Positions 5,396 through 5,635 of a stretch of 5,635 bases of DNA are shown here, in pieces (position 1 is the first letter of the stretch; each line of letters begins with the position of its first letter). A program made the translations under genes and the position numbers. The notes below the pieces were generated by a model. That model was not told the origin of the DNA. It ran no database searches and saw nothing but the letters and a program-made list of their open reading frames with translations. The stretch is from Deltaproteobacteria bacterium (GTDB lineage Bacteria; Desulfobacterota; DSM-4660; Desulfatiglandales; HGW-15): assembly GCA_020342025.1 (NCBI GenBank), contig CP070840.1, positions 2,052,897 to 2,058,531 on the forward strand, written 5' to 3'.

Positions 5396-5404
5396 AGGAG
5401 AGGA
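5396..5404 (+). promoter_or_regulatory. strong ribosome binding site before a TTG start
   Basis: AGGAGAGGA stands 7 bases before the TTG at 5412. No ATG or GTG lies in that frame between the preceding in-frame stop (5382-5384) and 5412, so this site decides the start. Confidence 0.65.
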
Positions 5405-5411
5405 AAAGCGA

Positions 5412-5635
5412 TTGTCCATTGAGATCGAGAAGCCGGTGTTGGAAAAGGCCTGCAGGGAAATGATCGAAACCATCCTTTTGTGTCTCCCCAATGCCTTAAA
5501 GGGCACCATCTACAGAGTGGGTAAACCCCCAAATCTCATTGCAGAAAGGATCACCTCCGGAGTCATTGACGAGAAGAGCAAAAAGATCTCCTGGGGTCTT
5601 CCAGTAAAATCTGGCTATAACCCTCCGGGGAGGCC
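5412..5635 (+). CDS. unrecognised protein, 5' part only (runs off the window)
   Basis: This frame stays open from a TTG start to the window edge, giving the first 74 codons (begins with TTG read as Met, then SIEIEKPVLEKACREMIET). The start is set by a strong ribosome site and an in-frame stop at 5382-5384. The N-terminal third looks helical (VLEKACREMIETILLCL). A mixed region follows with IYRVGKPPNLIAERITSGVID and a WGLPVKSGYNPPGR segment at the edge, rich in Gly and Pro. I see no signal peptide and no catalytic motif I can name, and I do not recognise the family. A promoter-like sequence lies about 70 bases upstream, so it is probably the first gene of its transcript. The codon pattern looks like that of its neighbours. 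The antisense frame over the same bases lacks any feature. Confidence 0.7.
   Translation, partial: MSIEIEKPVLEKACREMIETILLCLPNALKGTIYRVGKPPNLIAERITSGVIDEKSKKISWGLPVKSGYNPPGR

Larger units (their letters stand above)
5047..5411. other. gene-free interval between PAC2 and the terminal gene
   Basis: This 365-bp divergent spacer has a GC-rich left and middle part holding a compact repeat at 5162-5232, and an AT-rich right part from about 5300 holding a sigma-70-like promoter and a ribosome site for the rightward gene. I could not identify a promoter for the leftward PAC2 gene. A minus-strand open frame at 5303-5509 runs antisense through the promoter and the start of the next gene and is rejected. 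Confidence 0.6.

Noticed and set aside
5303..5509. 68-aa minus-strand open frame
   Set aside because: It runs antisense across a promoter, a ribosome site and the start of a better-supported gene, and its composition shows no family pattern.

Overview
The window reads as a piece of an anaerobic, moderate-GC bacterial chromosome, most plausibly a Desulfobacterota (former Deltaproteobacteria) relative. This rests on the gene mix (a MEMO-family protein B, a CooT-type small nickel protein, a sirtuin and a PAC2 protein) and on the style of the intergenic palindromes. It is an inference, because no marker gene is present.

Layout. (1) 1-855, + strand: AmmeMemoRadiSam protein B / MEMO family, starting at base 1. 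(2) 900-1652, + strand: a soluble histidine kinase with no sensor domain. (3) 1645-2175, - strand: a response regulator with a receiver domain and a non-DNA-binding tail. It is convergent with the kinase and overlaps it by 8 bp. (4) 2176-2610: gene-free, with a strong palindrome 25 bp upstream of the regulator start. (5) 2611-2808, + strand: a 65-aa His-containing helical protein. (6) 2809-3161: gene-free, filled by a MITE-like palindrome carrying a second palindrome in one arm, then an inverted TGGAG-type repeat. (7) 3162-3353, + strand: CooT-family protein. (8) 3423-4175, + strand: sirtuin. (9) 4186-5046, - strand: PAC2-family protein, convergent with the sirtuin and 10 bp from it. (10) 5047-5411: gene-free, with an interleaved palindrome and direct repeat, then a sigma-70-like promoter. 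(11) 5412 to the window end, + strand: the start of an unrecognised gene with a TTG start and a strong Shine-Dalgarno sequence.

How the parts may work together. The kinase and regulator are probably cognate partners despite their opposite strands. The regulator has no output domain that binds DNA, so any output is likely through protein contact. The 65-aa protein and the CooT-like protein may both concern nickel handling, for example supply to CO dehydrogenase or hydrogenase. They are now separated by repeats that look inserted. The sirtuin follows CooT by 69 bp on the same strand and could be co-transcribed. I see no defence system, CRISPR array, tRNA, rRNA or transposase gene. The most unusual material is the set of intergenic palindromes and the compact convergent two-component pair.
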